From the NCBI GenBank assembly GCA_965262395.1, contig OZ253531.1, positions 992,001-1,056,000 of the forward strand: DNA of 64,000 bases, read 5' to 3'. Every line of letters begins with the position of its first letter. Position 1 is the stretch's first letter. Shown here piece by piece: positions 26,473-39,900 of the stretch. A model generated the notes under the pieces. That model searched no databases and was not told where the DNA came from. It was given only the letters and a program-made list of their open reading frames with translations. The stretch is from CBDHFF01 sp965262395. GTDB lineage: Bacteria; Pseudomonadota; Alphaproteobacteria; Rickettsiales; Anaplasmataceae. A program made the translations under genes and the position numbers.

Positions 26473-27690
26473 ATGGTAATAGTAAAAAAGTTTGGTGGCA
26501 CATCCTTATCTAACTTAAATAATATTAAAAATGTTGCTGAAATCATAGCTAAACACCTAAAAAACAACGTAAATATAGTAGTGGTTGTTTCTGCTATGGC
26601 AGGCTTCACAGATGAAATAATTCAAACAATAGACACCATTAATAACCTAGATACACTGGAATCAAAAATAGAATATGATTCCATTCTTGCAACTGGCGAA
26701 CAAGTAAGTGCTGCTCTGTTGGCGCTCACATTGCAATCCATGGGCATTAAAGCAAGATCATGCCTAGGGTGGCAATTGCCGATTATTACAGATAATAATC
26801 ATACAAACTCTAGAATAGATAATATTGATGTAGAGACAATCAAGGAGTGCCTAAAAAGTAACACTGTTCCTGTAATAGCAGGATTCCAAGGGGTCAATAA
26901 CGAAAGAATTACTACGTTAGGACGGGGAGGATCAGATACAACTGCAGTAGCAATAGCGGCGGCCATTGAAGCAGAAAGATGCGACATATATACAGATGTA
27001 GAAGGAATATATACATCCGACCCTAGGATAGTCGCAAATGCCAGGATATTAAAGATAATATCCTATGAAGACATGCTAGAAATGTCTTCATTAGGTGCAA
27101 AGGTTCTACATCCTAGATCCGTAGAACTTGCAATGAAAAATAATGTGCCATTAAGAATATTATCAAGTTTCAGCCAGGAATCAGGAACAATATTAATGAA
27201 TAAAGAGGATATAATGGAAAAAAGTATTATTACTGGAATTACAAGCACCATAAATCAAACCCAAATATCCATGATGAATATAGATATAAGACGTACAGTA
27301 GCAGATAGCGTGTTTAAACCATTATCAGAGCACAAAATTAGTGTTGATGTTATAGTTCAAAATATATCCACAATAAATCAGACATTTGATCTAACTATTA
27401 CAATACCCAACAATCTTGCTAATGCAGCAGAAAATATATTAAAAAATAATAAAGATGAAATTGGCTATAGTGATATATATATCAATAATAAAATTGGCAT
27501 AGTATCGATAATTGGCTCTGGAATGATATCGTCCTATGATGTAGCGTACAAAATGTTTAAGGCATTAGAAAAAGAAAACATAAAAATTCATGGCATAACA
27601 ACCTCAGAAGTCAAAATAAGTGTGTTAATAGATCAAGATTATGTAGAGCTAGCAATGAGAGTTTTGCACTCCACATATTACACTGACTAA
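26473..27690 (+). CDS. lysC: aspartate kinase
   Basis: The 405-residue enzyme phosphorylates aspartate, the first step of the aspartate family pathway. The kinase domain carries VKKFGGTSLSN at the start, the TLGRGGSDTTAVA motif and DVEGIYTSDPRI. The C-terminal third has two ACT-type regulatory domains, beginning around residue 255 (ITSTINQTQISMM) and 335 (IGIVSIIGSGM), so lysine or threonine feedback is likely. The open frame includes a TTG two codons upstream, but the ATG at 26473 gives the family N-terminus. It follows asd by 59 bp. Confidence 0.96.
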   Translation: MVIVKKFGGTSLSNLNNIKNVAEIIAKHLKNNVNIVVVVSAMAGFTDEIIQTIDTINNLDTLESKIEYDSILATGEQVSAALLALTLQSMGIKARSCLGWQLPIITDNNHTNSRIDNIDVETIKECLKSNTVPVIAGFQGVNNERITTLGRGGSDTTAVAIAAAIEAERCDIYTDVEGIYTSDPRIVANARILKIISYEDMLEMSSLGAKVLHPRSVELAMKNNVPLRILSSFSQESGTILMNKEDIMEKSIITGITSTINQTQISMMNIDIRRTVADSVFKPLSEHKISVDVIVQNISTINQTFDLTITIPNNLANAAENILKNNKDEIGYSDIYINNKIGIVSIIGSGMISSYDVAYKMFKALEKENIKIHGITTSEVKISVLIDQDYVELAMRVLHSTYYTD

Positions 27691-27792
27691 ACACATTCAA
27701 TAAGATGAAATATAAAAAAATATTATAGAATAATTTATTTGTAGACAATTATATTAAATCAATATATTATCTGTTCTATATTTTATAGATCT

Positions 27793-27865
27793 GGCCTGAT
27801 AGCTCAGTTGGTAGAGCAAGGGACTGAAAATCCCTGTGTCGGCGGTTCAATTCCGTCTCAGGCCA
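27793..27865 (+). tRNA. tRNA-Phe (anticodon GAA)
   Basis: A 73-nt cloverleaf starts GGCCTGATAGCTCAG and ends TCAGGCC plus discriminator A. The anticodon GAA is at 27826-27828 within a GGGACT/AATCCC stem-loop, and the T-arm carries GGTTCAATTCC. The 3' CCA is not encoded (CCT follows). It lies just upstream of the giant gene at 27957. Confidence 0.98.
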
Positions 27866-27956
27866 CCTCATCTTACACACGATTTGTATTAATCGATATG
27901 CAACCAGTTTACTATAAAATCGCTTATATAAATTATAAGCTGCATGCTCAATTATA

Positions 27957-30900
27957 ATGAACAGAAAAATAATAATATTAGTTAGCATTTTATGTTGTAC
28001 CGCAATAGCAATTTTGATAGCAACATTATTAACTGCAATCCTGCTGTATCAGCATATTAAAATACCTATAACAACAGATAATAAAAAAACTCTAAAAGAT
28101 GCCCTGATAAATGGCGAACCTATTTCAGAATTAATGCTATTGGCAGAAGAAAGTAAGCTTGAGCTTGGCGATGTGTATAACGGATTGACTGACATACAAA
28201 AAGAGAAGACTGCTAAAAATTTATTAGGAATAAACAGTACAAAATCAAAGAATAGTCAAATAAAATCACGAAATATCAATGATGATCTCAATACAATAAA
28301 AGATACATCTAAAATCTCTTCAGATTTGATGCATAAGACCTACATGCAATCCTTTATTCAAACAAGTGATATAAAAAATTCCGAAGCTCTTTTGCAAGGC
28401 TTTCTTACCTTGGTAGATACCCAGGAAATCAGTTTTTTACAATCCTCTTCATCAGAAATAAAACGTCAGATGGTTACTCATCTTGGAGAAAATAAAGAAC
28501 TCCAAAGTATAAAAAATCCTACAAAAGAAAATAATCAAACACAAATAATGCTGGCTAGTACAAAATTATTTTACAACACATTACGCCACACATTAACATT
28601 GCAACTTGATACTGAAAGAACAGAATATGCTGAAGCAAACAAAGCATCATTAGAAAACGAGACACCACCCAATAATGAGACAACACCCTCAAAAGGCGAG
28701 ACACCACCCAATAATGAGACATCACCCTCAGAAGGCGAGACACCACCCAATAATGAGACAACACCCTCAAAAGGCGAGACACCACCCAATAATGAGACAA
28801 CACCCTCAAAAGGCGAGACACCACCCAATAATGAGACATCACCCTCAGAAGGCGAGACACCACCCAATAATGAGACAACACCCTCAAAAGGCGAGACACC
28901 ACCCAATAATGAGACATCACCATCGGAAGGCGAAACACCACCCAATAATGAGACATCACCCTTAAAAGGTAAAACAACTTTAGATGACTATACCCCTGTG
29001 CATAAATTACTAAATACTGCAAACGTTAATTCCAATAACATCCCAATAATATTTAAGATATTCTTTCCTGATAATTACGATAAAATACTAAAAGAACTAT
29101 CGTCATCTAGGGCAGATGTACCAGCAATAACTAAGGCAGAATATTTAGAAATAAATAATCAAATTCCAACAGATATTATTGCTGGATTATATCCAACATC
29201 CAAAGATGACATCATAAAACTATTACAATTTCTTACTCAAGATATAAAAGATAAGGAACTCTTATCTGAAATGGTAGTAAAGTTATTAAAGAACTGCAAT
29301 ATAATGTCATATCCCGCTATAATAGAAATTATTACTGAGTCTGGCTTAGATAAAGATCCAGCTGCAGCTGGAATTATAGAATGTAGAATAATCGGCTATC
29401 TAACAGATAATGCTAATGGGCGAAATAACCCAAAGAATACTCCACGAATGTACCTAGTTGCAGTATCTAGATTGCTTAATAGAAGATCAACAAAGGAACT
29501 GGATATTAATGAACCAGTTACATACGAAGATCTATGTAAAATGTTACAAAACTACAGGAGCACTACTATAGGCGCAGAAGTATTCACAGACGAATTAATC
29601 AGATTAATTACAAAAGATTTAGCAATAAAACAGCCTTTACAGAACACATCAGCAAAAACAAAACAATCAAATAGCAGTAGGAAGAGTGAGCTTGAATCAC
29701 AAAAACAGAGACATAAAGCAATAACGATGACTATAAAATTATTAAAAAGACCACATATTAACGATCCCAATATCGAAGCATTGAAAGAAATTACTAAAAG
29801 ATTTTATACATTCGCAAGTGAATCAGAAAATATCGAAGAATTTATTAGTATAATAGAAGCGGTTTTTCATTCACTAATTAATCAAGATATAATCTTGAGA
29901 GATTCAAATAATGCAAGGGATTCAAGTAATGCAGATGAAATATCTTTTTCTCTAGAACACCTGGAACATTTATTAATTGATCTATATGACCGAAATACTA
30001 CTGAAGAATTATTCATACATCTACTCAAGCTGTTATTTGTTTGTCCAACAAATTCAGCAAAACTCAATAAAATAAAAGAAACTATATTAAAAAATCAGGT
30101 CACATTAATATTTCTATTTACAGCACTAGCACAAAATAAACTAAGTTATGACTCTGTAAGAAGGAAAGAAGAAATAACCCTGCCTGTGCAGATGGATCAA
30201 GATCATCAGCAGACTATAGAGATATTATCTCAAAAAGATCCAGTATTTATATTAGACCTTTTATTTGGTATATTGCGTACATTACCAAAAAATACATCTG
30301 AAATACTAGAAGAAAATCAAATAGTATTGATTTTATTTCAAGTGATGAAACAAGCGATATTAAAACCTGAAACACTGGTTAAAAATAACAAAAAAAATAT
30401 CCGCACCTCAAATATCCGTGCCTATATTATAGATAGATTGAGCAATTCCATTCACGAAGAAATAGCTAATAATGAAATTAGTTCAGGTAATCAGTACTTA
30501 CTAATGCACCTATTACCCCTAGAAGATAGGTTAAATCTTTTGGGAAATATTGGGTCAATGATGCGAAGGGATAAGGAATGCAAGAGCTATAATGCAATAT
30601 TAGAAAATACTATTATTAGTATAGCAAGCCATATAGGATATAGAACTCATGATCCTGATATCAGAGAACTATTAAAAATAGACAAGCTAAATGATGTAAA
30701 TGATGTAAATGCTGTAAATGATGTAAATGATGTAAATGCTGTAAATGATATCATTCAAGCAATTATCTTCTTATTAAACAACCATACTAAATCTTCACAA
30801 GAACAAGGAGTAGACACAAGTAAGAATTACTTAACCCCAAAAAAATCCTTATATATATTAATGTTAGCATGTGCGCATACATTAACAGAAAGTGCCAATA

Positions 30901-33900
30901 TTAATATGATAGCTGGTACCATTGCTGATAATAATGCAAATCCATATTATGATTCCTTAAAGGGCTATGATACTATAACAAAAGTAGAGAAATATGAGGT
31001 AATATATGAATTAATTCGTGAAGAATCTCTAAAAAAACAATTCAAAGGAATATACTCATACCCCTCAAAATTGATGCCAAAAATTATTACGGACCTCAAG
31101 GATCATAAAGACACAAGAGATATCATAGGTAAAATCCTGACAGAATTTATTAAAGAAAGTACCGCATACTATATAAAGTGGATTCATACCCTTATAAAAG
31201 AACATACCAATAATCACAAAACAGAAATACTACTTCAATCTATATTAAAAACTATAATAAACTCAGGCTCTTGCACCGATGAGTGCATTGATAATATCTC
31301 TAGTTTAATAAAAGCATGTGATACTTCAGTACAAGAGAATTTATTTTCTTACCTTATAGCAGAAATTAACAAACGACACTTAGATAGTAATCTTCATTAT
31401 ATAACGAAAATAATTTCGATCTTTGTAGAACAAAATGAAAAATTCATTATTGATCAATTTAAAAAAAATATTCAAACACAGGGTAATACCGAGACTCCTG
31501 ATGAAATAGCGAATAATAGCACTCTGTATTCCTGCATAATATCATTACCAATCACAATTGTTGCTAAACTTATTGATCCAGATATTTTAACAGCAAACCA
31601 TTTATGCTCATATTGCTTCACAGAATATATCAATGATTGTAAGAGAAATATTGCATTAACAGGGACTGTTTTAATGCCAAACACAGATGCAAGTAATGAT
31701 TTATTCAAATTAAAAGAATTGTTTCTTATTCTTAATGATAAAACATCTTCATTATTAACAAGCAAAGTAGATGTAAGTACCACAGACTCTAAGCAATTAA
31801 AAAATCAGAAAACACAACAACTAATTGAAGCCCTATTCCGCTTGCCAGAGCTTGCGAAAGGCTCCAATAAAGATCAAACGCTAGAAATCATTAATACTAA
31901 TTACATAATAATCCAACTATATACCATAGTTCCGAATCATGATTGTTCATATGAATTATTATATAGCATAATAAAAATTAGTAATGAGTTCTTAGAAAAA
32001 ACATTATTAATTCCCGCATGCAAAGAATTAATCAATAATGCAGATAAAGATAGTCAAATTACATATAAAGAACAAATAATCCTTAAAATATTTGATTTTA
32101 TTAAAAATAGCAAAGTTCAGGCAAACGAAAAAAGTAAACTATATTCACTATTCTTTGACCTATGGATTAATTATAAAGATCCACAAATAAAAAAATTAAT
32201 AATAAAACTAGCCGAAGAGAATAATATAAGTAGCTACCTCAAAAATAATGAAAGCACTGGCAACAGGATAAGAAAATTATTAATAAAAGAATCCTTAGAG
32301 CTATGTATTGAATATACATTTAAAGATGAAGAGGACACAAAAAGACAGGCAAAACAATTTGTACAATGTATAACCAAGATCATAATCCCTGCACAAGAAC
32401 CAAGAACAAACTTAGAAACTCCAAGTATTCAATTAGATAAAACATCCAATTGTCTAGAAGATTATAAAATGCTTGCTATAACAAACTTTGCTGGGCACTA
32501 CATATTATATACCTCTCGTTTTTCACAAACTCCATCATACAATGCTATTAATTTTTTGAAAGCATCCTCCAAGGAGCTTTCAGAATGTACTAAAATTGAC
32601 AATCCTCTCAAGAAACTTGACCCAAAAACAAGGCATGACATAGCTGAGTCTATATTATTAAATCAATTTCATACAGCAGAAGAACTATCTGAATCTTTAG
32701 AATTCATAAATGAGCATTTATTATATCAAGACGAAAGTGTACAATTAGATACTGCAAATGAATCTATGTTAGCTATCTTAATAAAAGCATTATTGGCATA
32801 TAAGATAGATATAAAAGATTTTATGAACGTATATAAAAAACGTTTCTCTACAGGAATCAACTTGCCAGATGACATATCCGCTCAATTTACAAAATTCGAA
32901 AGTGAAATTCCACTGAATGATCCAACATTAAGAAATAGATTATTAAGCCTTAGTCCGCAGGATAACGTTACTCAACTAAACACTAATGTTAGCGTTGAAT
33001 CGACCACAGAAACTACAGTAGAAGTGGTTCATGCAACAACGGCTAATATTGAGGATCATCATCACAATATGCTACGTAAAATAGATGATTCATCATTAAT
33101 ATCTGATACAAATATGTTATCCTCATTTTTAAAAAAAATATTGTATGGTGATAAATATAATAAGGAATATGAAAGTTACCAGGATATACATTCTCGAGAT
33201 AAAGCATCAACCATGATGAATCAAGCCTATCTCGAATTTTTAATAGAAATTTTACACACCAGAGAAATAAACACTGTTGCTGATGAACAAATAACAGTGC
33301 TTGTTTCACAAAAATGTATACAGTATATAGTGGAACAATTAAAGAAAAATGGAATACCACACTATACTGGATTGATGGAAATCAAGCAATTATTTCCTAA
33401 TATTATATTTTATTATTATAGGAAAAATGGACAGCCACGTATAACGCTATATTTAAATAATTGTGAGATAACAGAACACCATACCCAAGGCATGAGCAGC
33501 TCTGCATGTGATATAGTGCCTGAACAGCAACATAAGCACTGGTACGACCAAAATAAATCAGAGTATTATAACTTGTATCGCTTGCTATTTAATGCACTAG
33601 GAATCGATAGTACAGAACTGCTGCAGTCTTTTAGGCAGGAATTAGAAGAAGCTGACAATACAATACCAATAACAGACATCACAGTAATCTTACAACAATT
33701 ACTTGATAGAAATGATCCTGATTCACTAACAAATGATAATATCGCCATACTTAGACAATTTATATGTAGTGAATCAACAAGTAAATCAGAGATCAAAGAA
33801 TTACTTCAGGCTATGCTTATACAATATACACAATATACACAAAAAAAATATGTTATCTCAAGAGAAAATGGACCACAAATACAGAAAACATGCCACAGAC

Positions 33901-36900
33901 TCAAGCATGTATCGCATCTAATTAGGCATCATAACGTATCAGGGTCAAATATCTCTAATCCAAATAATCCACTATCTTATTATAGCTTAGCACAGGAACA
34001 AAGTTCACATAGGGTTACAGATATATCTAAGAAAAACGCCTTAGATAGCAAAGATGGATCATCTAAAGATGGTCATTATTATATTAGTCTCTCAGATAAA
34101 GCGTCAGGTTTAATATCCACTAGAATTAATACAATCTTTAATAATAAAAAGAGATCAAATGATCCTCTAGAGTTTAGTGCCTTATCTAGAATAATGTGCT
34201 CATTCTACACAGAGAGCGGTGTATACGCACAAGCAAGCATTGAAAATAATTTAAGCAATTTTTTCCGAATTAATTCAGAGCCACAGACTAGCTTGCAAGA
34301 ATTATCTAGTAGTAAGACTTCTACTATGTTTGATTTCATTGGTTTATTGTTTGAGAAAGACTCTGGAGAACTACAGGTAATGTCAGATCTTCACAACGAA
34401 GATAGCATATTAAAGATTATATACGACCTACATAATCAGGTAGGTAATTATGAAAAATATAGATATGCTTGGACCAAAGGAAATATATCAAATGAATTAA
34501 AAAAATCATTTGCCAGTCGTATTCTTTCCATATTTTTATGTGTAAAAGATTGTAAAAAAATTGAAGCAGAGCAAATATCAGGTAATTATTTAATACATGC
34601 TATAGCAGCCTTGGGTCTTGAGCATTTCATGGATTATATGATTTATGAACTGACTCTTGAATTAATCAGTGGAATTAAACAAAGATACGTTAGTGACTGC
34701 CAACATTTAAACCATTACAATATAGAATCTGTTCAAGAACTTAATGAAAAACTTATATCAAATACAGGTAATAAAAGTTTGTTGAGACCAAAGGAACTCA
34801 GTTCAATAGCAACAAAAGTAACAGAGTGGAGGAGGCACAATATTGTGCCTAGATCCCCATTCAAAACGCATAATATACTTGTTAAATCAATATTACACAC
34901 AATAGTAGAGAATGCTAAGGATATAGATACAGATACTATAACCATAGAGGGTAAGTGTTATAAAGTTGATAATTTCTTTGAAAATCGGTATGGATATAAG
35001 GTAATAGATGCGCTACGTTCATTACCAGACGGCATGTTAGTCGGGTTGTTGTCCGTGATATCAAAATATGGATATTGTGCAAACGAAGTAAAAAAATACT
35101 ACATAGAATGCCTTGACTGTTTTTTAATGCAGTTAACTGATTCCTATATCAATCTATACCAGGATCCCTTAACTAGAGTAGCCTACATTAAATTAATACC
35201 AGAAAGATACAGATGCTGTTATCAAGAAATAACTGAAAAATTATCAGAACAACTCACTATACTGGAATTACCGCCTTTCGCAGAATGCAGAGATAAAAAG
35301 AAGCATGGTACTATTCAGAATTACATAGATCATCAAACCAAACAAATGAGAGATTCTTTATTAGAGCAGCAAAAGAGAAAAAGAGTAGTAGCTTTAAAAA
35401 ATTTCAAAATTGCAATCATACTCGCATTACAAGAAAATCCGGATTCAAGTGGGCTTAGCACCAGCAATTTGAGACAACTAGAAGAGAAGAAACAGCAAGC
35501 ATTAAAGACAGCAAACATAGCCAAAATTATAGAATATACTGTAAACAAGGAACCCCTTAGCAGTCAAAGTAAATATTTATTAACTGTGGAAGACTTAGAC
35601 AGATTTAGACATGCAATATATTTTTCTGACTCACCTGAATCAACTATTAAGGCTATATCTACTATCTTAGATCACAAAAATAAACATCGAGATATATTTT
35701 TCTGTCAATTGCGTACATGCATTGATAAAAGAAATGATATTGAAGATCCCCAGATGCAATCGAGGAATATGTCATTTCTACTCTCTCATCCTACATATGA
35801 TAACGTGCTAAAAGTAATTAAAGGAGATAATCCCAGATTATCTAGGATGTGGTTTTTATTCTTTGAAAAAGTATTGGCCAGTAAAACACATAGCAGAGAT
35901 TTTGTGAGATATCTTAATAAGTTCATAGGATTTATAACAATCGTAGAACATTGTACTAATATAAAAATAGAAGAAGATAGTAGTAAGGCAGAAAAAATAA
36001 AAGAATTAATGCAATCTATACTCAATAACTCTGTAGAACACGGCATAGCCATATTAGAAGATTCATTAGAAATAATCAAACAATTCCAATCAAGAATACC
36101 AGAGGAGAAGGCAAACGTATTATATGAGCAAGTTATATTATTCTTAACAGATCCTATTGTAGAAAGAAGATCAGATGGAACATATTATATATCTAAAAAT
36201 TACTCACACGCCATGAGTAAAAAGATTTTCATAGTACACAAGGACATGGCTTTGAAATTATCTGACCTTTATAGGAGTCATTCTCAAGATGGAGTACCAA
36301 CAACAAACAATTTAATTGGCCTAGCAGAAGGAGAAATTACTGTAAACCAAACCCATATTAAGGAATTTAAATTTAATAGAGCACAACATGAATTATATGG
36401 AGAATACTATACCACAGCACTTAAGGCGATGTTTTTACGATATACAGGCTCTATAATTCATGTGACAAAAGTATTAGCATTTTTTGATCTATTCTCAATA
36501 TTAAGTCAAGAGAATCATCAATCACTATGTGATAAGTTATTTTCTGGAAATCAGCCTTTACCAGATGGAATGAAGGAATGGCAATTGAGATATTTGCATA
36601 ATAAGATTATGCAACCAGGCGATAACTTAATAAATAATCAAATGCTGTTTGCATTCACACGCTTAATAGTACTAATCATTGCGAACAATCAACGTTTATA
36701 TCATCTGAATAATGACTTCATACTATCAGAATCATTCTTATTAAAATTTATACTCCTCTTGCCTGTACAACAGGAGGCTATAATGAAACACCTCGAACGA
36801 AAATTATTAAATGATCCAGAAATGACTTTGGATTATATTAATAATCTTCTGGATACATTAACAAATAGAGACTACTTCCACCACTATTATGATACTCAAG

Positions 36901-39900
36901 AAGAAGCGGAGCTTAAAGAAAGAAGTGTGGAGAAAATCCAGAGTGAACTTGAGATAGAAGAAGGTTCATTCGACAAAGAACTACAGCAGAAACAGATAAA
37001 TAATCATATAAAGAAATTTATATGGAAACTGCCAGAAAACTCAGTACAGCACCTTGTGGAAGTCATCACAAACAAATCAGATTGCTGCAAAATTAGTAAG
37101 AAATTAAATATGGTTATACTTAAGAAGCCCATTGAGGTACTGAATATATTAGCCATGATTAAAAAATCAGGTCTACAATACCCACAATCTCTTGATTTCA
37201 TAGAAAAAACGATAGAAGCGATTTTAATAAGAAGAGAAATATTAAGATGCGGAGTAATTACAGTAGCTATTCAAGAGAGATTAGATGCTAAAATAAAGGA
37301 GTTAAATAAACTTATAGATGAAGAATCTGGAAATCGGGGGGTAAATTTTACGGAACTACGTACACTTAATGACCTTATACAAGATACTAGAGTATATTCC
37401 GAAAATACATTAAATATTAAAAGCCCGAAAGACTTAATATACTGGAGTTTAATATATGATGCACATAATAGTATAGAGGTTGATTCTAATGAATCTGAAC
37501 GTATATCAGATATGAATCTGCGCACCTTCTTTACTCGAGCACTCCAGGATAAACAAAATAGCATTAGTTGTGATTTACTCGCAAATGGAAGATATATTGC
37601 AGAAAAAGATAATATGATTGCTTTTCTGAAATCATTAGTAAACATTACAGCAGAACATGAACCTGAGAATCAGGAGACTCAATCACGTTTTGGTTTTGGC
37701 GGTGGTTTTGGCGGTGGTCTTGGTTCAAGTGAGATTCAGGACAATGAACCACAGATACTGAAAGCAACAGAATTGCTTATAAAAAATGCCTCTTACATTG
37801 TAAGAGATACAGAAGAGGTAAGCAAAGATGACTCTCCTAAATTAGAATCTATAGAAGATGCAAATTCCACTATAGATAAATTCCAAACTATAGATGCTAA
37901 AACATTAAGCAAAGAAGATCATGATCCATTACACAAAATGTACAAGCAACTGCATGATTATTATCACCAAGAAGAAATATATAAGCTTGATTCTATCGCC
38001 TTAAAAAACAAAATAGAAGAAATACAGGAAAAATTACAAAAATGTTCGAAAGAACCTCTGCAAATAGAAATAACCAAAGCGCAAACTGCATTACAAATCA
38101 AATTGAAAGTTTTACAGGACGAAGAGAAAAAAGCATTAGATGCTGTAAAAGAACCAAAAGAAGATAGAACATTATTCCAGCAAATATCAGATATAAAAAA
38201 TGAGTATGCCAAAAAACAATTAGAAGCCCAAGAAGAGCATAGGCAACATCTATTAAAGCTATCATCTAATTCATTAGATGGAGAAGCTAAGCTTTCTTTG
38301 CAGATTCAGATGTTAGCTTGTATGATAGAATGGCTACATTCTAAATCACCATTGCCAATACCAATAAAACTAAGAGTAGAGCAAGTACTAGAAATATTAT
38401 ATACCCTAAGCACAGGAAACGTATCCAATACAATATCACAAGTATCAACTGGAGAAGGAAAATCAGCAATCATAGCAGTACTTAGTGCAATCAACGCTCT
38501 AGGAGGAGAAAAGATATTTAATATAACTAATAACAACACCCTTGCTATAGAAGGAGCAATAAATTTCACAGAATTTTTCACAAGTTTAGGATTATCTGTA
38601 TCTTCTATAGATAGCATTAAAGAAACCTCATCTTATGATGGAGACATAGTATACACCAGCATGGATTTATTTATTGGTGATGCAATGCGAGATCACAATG
38701 GCTCAAATAAATTACTGAAATACTTTAATCATTCAGAGGATACTAAGCCAGCACGTATTATCATAGATGAATATGATGAAGTTCTAATAGATAAAGATCA
38801 CCATTCTTGTAGTAGATTATCAGTATCATCTCATGATAGAAAGCTTTCTCCAGGAAAAAAAGCTGTGTATACAGCTTTAATTAAGTTTGTAATCTCAAGG
38901 CATTATTCTGACTACGTTAATGAAAATTATAGCATATTAGCTAGTAAAGGACATGGAACTTTACCAGAAGGCTTAAATGCAGACCAAAAAGAGATTGCAA
39001 AAGGAATCCTACAGCAGGGTTTCCCTACAGAAGATTCAATGCATGATGCATTGAAAACGTGGTGCACACTCTCAGCCTGGAATGATCAAGAAGCTATAGA
39101 AGAGTTAAAATCGATGAATAAGGATCAACTTGCACACCTACTCAAAGCAGCACATCGTGCTCTATTATTAAGAAGAAATTATGATTATGTTATCACAAAA
39201 TCTAATTCTAACACACAGGATTCCACATCAGAGGAAGATGAAATATTACATAAGATATGTGTAATATCGCAAAGAGGTAGAATGGATATTAGATCAACAT
39301 TCAGTTTATCTGTGCACTCTATGTTATCAATAATAGTGAATATGACAGCAGGTAATACTTTTAATGTAGAGGTAATGGAAGAAAAACCTGTAATAGATAT
39401 AACTACTGCACAGGCTACTTTATCTCAAATCTTATCAAAAGGTAATAGTAGGATGAATTGTTTCAGTGGAACAATAGGCAAGTCATCTGAGACCACAGGA
39501 CTTCGGGGGTCCTTAAACGTAGATTTCACACATATCACACCACGTCATTATGAACCCCAGCTTCAAGAATCCCCAGTAATAATAGAATCAGACAATCAGT
39601 CTGCAATGGAAAAGATATATAACATCGCAAGACAAGAAATAGAAAATGGTAATTCAGTATTAATACATTCTCACTCAATAGAATTAGCTTCATATATAGA
39701 AAGGTTTTTAAGAACTAGATCAATAAATACTTTAAGCATTACAGATACAGAGCATACTAAAGAACTCTCAAAGGCACAGACAGAGTTGCAGGCAATAAAA
39801 TCATTAGAAAGCTCACCTCAGGTATTATCTGCAACCCGAGCTATAGGACGTGGTACTGATATAAAAATGAGAGATGGTATGCAGTTAGTGGTTATTAATA

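Noticed and set aside
28555..29022. Long frames on both strands over the 39-bp repeats of the giant gene
   Set aside because: They arise because a repeat unit divisible by three keeps every frame open; the giant gene's frame is the one continuous over 12.6 kb.
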